Part shown: in pieces, positions 60,551 to 64,000 of the stretch | Numbering within the stretch: position 1 is the first letter of the stretch | Layout of the letters: each line of letters starts with the position of its first letter | Assembly (NCBI GenBank): GCA_949775045.1 | Contig: OX459105.1 | Location: forward strand, 11,113,398-11,177,397 | DNA: 64,000 bases | DNA from: Metridium senile | Lineage: Eukaryota; Cnidaria; Anthozoa; Actiniaria; Metridiidae | Reading direction: 5' to 3' | Notes under the pieces: generated by a model | Seen by the model: the letters and a program-made list of their open reading frames with translations, nothing else | Told to the model about the DNA's origin: nothing | Database searches by the model: none | Position numbers and translations under genes: made by a program

Positions 60551-61290
60551 GTCAACAATTATAGGTCAAACTAGATAAAATGTAAAATTAATATGTTGGT
60601 ATGTCGCAATGTATTTTTCTCACAATTATAACTCAACAAAGTACTTAAAAACTAATAAAAATTCATTATCCTCGGGGCTTAACCACATCTGTTTCCCATT
60701 GCATTCTCGATGTGTTAACCGGGCCTCCTGTTTAGCCAGTTATGTCCAATGGCTTCACAGAAGCGTCTGAAAACCCTATCTTGCAAACAACGTTTTTTAT
60801 ATATTTAAACAATTAATGCTGGGAATACAAAATGCGTTGAGGCTTCGTTTGGGCGCTCAACAGGGTTTGAATGCAATTGGGGTTAACTTTTAACTGAGAA
60901 TTCTGTGTCTTTTTAGGATAACTGTAAGCTGATACTTCTTTGTTTTTAATTAATAAATTTGAATATAAATATTTCTTTGTTTTTAATTTAACTGACAACT
61001 GAGAAAATTGCTAAAATTTAGCTGTTAACTGATATTGGGAACCCCCCCCCCCCCCCCCCCCTGGTTTAAGTGTTTTTTTTGGAAGACCCTGTTTTAATTG
61101 TATAGATCTATATATAGAGTTCTTATGTAGACAAAAAATAGCTTTATAAAACAGCTTTACAAAATATATTTACAAAATAGCTTTATACAAAATAGGTATA
61201 AGATTGTTAATGAGCCAAATTGAAATATATATAATTCTACTATATAGTTACGATAAATCTTAATATATATAAAATCATGAAAATTATCAT
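60551..61290. other. No gene; poly-C run
   Basis: AT-rich, with a poly-C run at about 61043-61061. There is a small direct repeat of 'tctttgtttttaatt'. Confidence 0.5.
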
Positions 61291-61309
61291 TTTAACTAAC
61301 GAAATGATA

Positions 61310-61600
61310 GCAATAATAATAGTAAGTTCTTTTATAGCACACTATACATATGTCTCAGTGCGCTTATGTTAACATGACAGTGATAAAATTAATGTGCGTA
61401 AATATACAATGAAAATTTAAAATATTTATGAGTCACTAAGAAATAAATGTGTTTTCAATAAAAATTTAAAACGATCAAGTGATGAGGCACTTTTTATAGA
61501 TTCTGGTAAATTGTTCCATAATTTGGGGGCGACAGCAGAAAATGACCTATCCCCATATGTTGTTGTCTTTATGCCTGTAGGTGGCTTTAGTCGGACTCAT
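61310..61600. repeat. Probable SINE/LINE remnant
   Basis: 'ttttatagcacactatacat...ctcagtgcgctta' and 'attgttccataatttggggg' resemble interspersed repeat sequences I know from marine invertebrates. Strand and family are not determined. Confidence 0.4.
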
Positions 61601-61819
61601 CCCTTATTCGCCGATCTAAATGATGTCCGTTCAGTATTATAAAACCAACATCAGGCAATATATTGCAATAGAATTATGCGTCTACTATACAAAATATAAA
61701 TCTATTAATTATATATATGTAGACTAAATAAATTCAACACAAAATGTTGTTTAGCAGTAAGCTAAGAATGCTTTAAGTAAAACTGCGTTCGCTCAATGCA
61801 GCCGGTACGTTTACAAGAA

Positions 61820-62200
61820 CAGCAGGGGTGGATCCAGTAATTTGACAAGGGGCCCTGAACTTTGATATTCTTTTGGCGGATAACGGCAGACACAAGTGCG
61901 CAAATATCGTAATGTGCTCGCTTTTCTTTGCTAAAACGGGACTTTACTACAAAAAGGGTGGGGGGGGGGGGGGGAGGGTGGGATGAAAAGTCGTTCAGTT
62001 CTTCCCGACCCCCCCCCCCCCCCCCCCCCTCCGTCCGACCCTGAATAGTGTTTGTTAGTATCATGTTAGCAGGGGCGGATCTAAGGGGGTGTCCCTAGTG
62101 GTACCGCAATTACCCCTTCTTTAATTAATATACATTACGGGGACTGGGCACGCCATAACACCTTAAGAGCCCTTCATTTGCAATTGGGACGCCCCTGACA
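61820..62200. repeat. Two 'GCAGGGGYGGATC' repeat ends with G/C runs
   Basis: 'agcaggggtggatccag' (61822) and 'agcaggggcggatctaa' (62070) are in the same orientation; 'gcccctg' at about 62191 may be the inverse end of the second. Poly-G (about 61959-61973) and poly-C (about 62011-62028) runs can pair. The Gly-rich frame across it is not a gene. Ends with CAGGGGCGG are often hAT-like. Confidence 0.6.
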
Positions 62201-62449
62201 CATGTTTGTATCCCCCCCTGATCAGCCAGTCATTGAGAGTGATCACGGACATGATTTGTTACGTCCCCAGTGGTTATTTCACGTACTAAGACGTGGCCTA
62301 TGGTTTAGCGTCGTTATCTGAGGAATCTCTACCATGAACTCCAGAGACACTAGAGATAATTTGGCCCCCAATCAACTCTCGGACATCCGGATAGCACCGC
62401 GTAAGAAATCACCACAGTCTAGTACGTACTCATGATACTCTTGTAGTAC

Positions 62450-62600
62450 AGTGGTACCTCTTTTAAGCAGTCACCCTCTATATTAGGCAGCCACAATAAA
62501 AAGTCCCAAATCTATTCCAATACCTATTCTATACCTCTATTCAGCGGCCAACCTCTATTATTAAAGCGGCCACTTTGGAAAGTCCCGAGGGTAATTCATT
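62450..62600. repeat. Fragment with pogo-like end
   Basis: 'tacagtggtacctcttttaa' resembles the end of the 38694 element, and 'gcggccaacctctattatta' repeats inner words. The right end is missing. Confidence 0.5.
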
Positions 62601-62983
62601 TTTCTTCAATTTTTTTTTTTTTTACTTTTTACATTAAACATTTTACATTGAATATTATTCAATATTAAATATCGCAGTTGAAAACACTAAACAAGGCATT
62701 AAATATAAGAATATATATATAGTTGTTTACTGCAAGAGAATATGTTATATGTTATATATAGAAAGGTTAATGTGGGGCAACAATACACGTAGAGTTTCGT
62801 TTCAAATTCCTGTCTGGCTTTTGTTGACACATGACATTTCGAGAGATAGATGAAATAACTGAATATCTAAATCTGAATGATGCTCTCGATCCGTGATGAT
62901 TATATAACATCGAACGGAAAATAGAGATACAATGTGCATGAAAATGAAGAAAAGTAAAGAAAAGAATCATGGAGAAAAAAGTA

Positions 62984-63032
62984 AAGAAGAAGAAGAAGAA
63001 GAAGAAGAAGAAGAAGAAGAAGAAGAAGAAGA
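62984..63032. repeat. (GAA)n microsatellite
   Basis: About 15 units. The Glu-rich plus-strand and Leu-rich minus-strand frames are translations of it. Confidence 0.98.
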
Positions 63033-63344
63033 AAAGAAATTAAAAAATAAAGGAAAAAACGAAAATCAAAATAAAACAACGCATAAAAAGCCACGAGCAA
63101 CAACTTTTAAATGCCAACCGGAACTGCCCTAAGAGACCAATAACTGTGCTTAATTAACAACCGATAATTGTGGTTGTTACTATTGCATTATGAAGTACTC
63201 TAAAATGGTCCGTCTGTCCCGCGGGAGAGTATTCTCGGTGGGCGCGTGACGTCACAAGAATATGCAAATTAGTTCGCCGCCATGCTGGTGTACAGAGGTC
63301 AACTTACTGCTTTAGTAACGCTTGCATTTTGTTTATAAATTATC

Positions 63345-64000
63345 ATGAATTATGACAAAATTGACGACAAAATTGATACAAATGTTGACGAGGATCAGAT
63401 TCCGGTTCTGTCTGATTATTTTAAAGCTTTAGAACCGACTATTAAGAAGAGATATCTTCAAAAAATCTTCATTATTGGCGTCGATCCTGTTACGATACCA
63501 AGTGATCAATGTGAATCGGAATGTCTACCTCCAATTGAATCGATGGATTTGGTTAGCTATTTAGTTCTAACCACAAGTTCCTACACTAAAGATCAGTTTA
63601 AAGCTTTTAAAAGTCTTGAAGCGTACAATCAGATGGTGTCGGGATTTGTAACTGGCGTTCAAGGTTGCATTGTAGCTGATAAATTTGTAGTTATCGCCAA
63701 AGTAAGGCATTCTCAAAGGATGAACGATCCCCTCGTGGATATCTGGATCATAGCTGGGAAAGATGGAGCGATATTGTCTTCGCACTGCCTTGGATGCAAA
63801 GCTGGTCAGTGCGAGGTATGTTCCCATGTGGCATGTGTTTTGTTTTATATTGAAGCTTTCATTCGCATACATGGCAAACTAGCTTGTACACAAGTCAAAT
63901 GTACGTGGCTTCTTCCGACTTTCGTCAAGGAAGTTAGCTATGAAAGAGTGGAAAACATTAACTTTTCTTCAGCTCAAAAGCTCAAAAGAGAGTTGGATGA
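63345..64000 (+). CDS. SWIM zinc-finger protein, 5' part (window end)
   Basis: The frame opens at ATG 63345 and stays open for 218 codons to the window end, so the C-terminus is missing. The N-terminal part (1-60) is acidic and begins 'MNYDKIDDKIDTNVDEDQIP'. 'VQGCIVADKFVVIAKVRHSQ' (104-123) precedes the SWIM finger C-x4-C...C-x2-C-x-H: 'SSHCLGCKAGQCEVCSHVAC' (146-165) with 'VLFYIEAFIRIHGKLACTQV' after it, then 'KCTWLLPTFVKEVSYERV'. This order matches cnidarian and lancelet proteins in which a SWIM finger is followed by a YqaJ-type nuclease domain, often linked to transposable elements (from memory). The YqaJ part would lie beyond 64000. Upstream, TGACGTCA is at 63247-63254. It could be a domesticated or an active element gene. 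Confidence 0.8.
   Translation, partial: MNYDKIDDKIDTNVDEDQIPVLSDYFKALEPTIKKRYLQKIFIIGVDPVTIPSDQCESECLPPIESMDLVSYLVLTTSSYTKDQFKAFKSLEAYNQMVSGFVTGVQGCIVADKFVVIAKVRHSQRMNDPLVDIWIIAGKDGAILSSHCLGCKAGQCEVCSHVACVLFYIEAFIRIHGKLACTQVKCTWLLPTFVKEVSYERVENINFSSAQKLKRELD

Overview
The window looks like eukaryotic, intron-bearing, AT-rich metazoan DNA, most likely from a cnidarian (probably anthozoan). The reasons are a metazoan nanos gene, two Tctex1/DYNLT dynein light chains, a SWIM-zinc-finger protein of a type common in cnidarian and lancelet genomes, a tRNA-headed SINE, and many short inverted-repeat elements. The phylum is an inference from repeat style and gene content and no marker proves it. There are no rRNA genes, CRISPR arrays, operons or bacterial features.

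Genes are sparse. A single-exon Tctex1-domain protein lies at 1491-2141 (+), a single-exon nanos at 27229-27891 (-), a second, divergent Tctex1-domain protein at 55066-55761 (+), an unrecognised 114-residue serine-rich protein at 58405-58749 (+), and the 5' part of a SWIM zinc-finger protein at 63345-64000 (+), which runs off the end. A broken two-exon frame (7208-8321) sits inside a 4.56 kb DNA transposon. No functional link between these genes is visible. Nanos is a germline/stem-cell translational repressor that recruits CCR4-NOT, while the Tctex1 proteins are probable dynein adaptors.

The rest is repeat landscape. At 0-7 kb there are a tandem repeat, three or more MITEs and an inverted duplication around a TTAA-flanked element. 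At 7.1-11.7 kb lies the transposon, with 33-bp perfect terminal repeats, an 86-bp satellite, and a 141-bp MITE inserted cleanly into that satellite. At 11.8-19 kb there are microsatellites, MITEs and minisatellites. At 19-25 kb there are several AT-rich satellite arrays with periods of about 78-131 bp. The nanos neighbourhood (25-32 kb) is nearly repeat-free. At 35.3-36.5 kb there is a degenerate array whose minus strand repeatedly encodes the LINE reverse-transcriptase motif G-V-P-Q-G-S. At 37-43 kb there are further satellites and MITEs. A tRNA-derived SINE is at 46.4 kb, and GATA and TATTC microsatellites are at 47-48.5 kb. A 625-bp terminal-inverted-repeat element filled with a 10-bp GATC-containing minisatellite is at 49.6-50.2 kb. 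Hammerhead-ribozyme-like motifs in retroelement remnants are at 52.2-53.8 kb. A large inverted duplication is at 57.0-57.6 kb, and more MITEs follow to the end.

The most interesting signals are the hammerhead-like RNA motifs, the reverse-transcriptase-derived tandem array, the minisatellite-filled element, and the exact insertion of a MITE in an 86-bp satellite.
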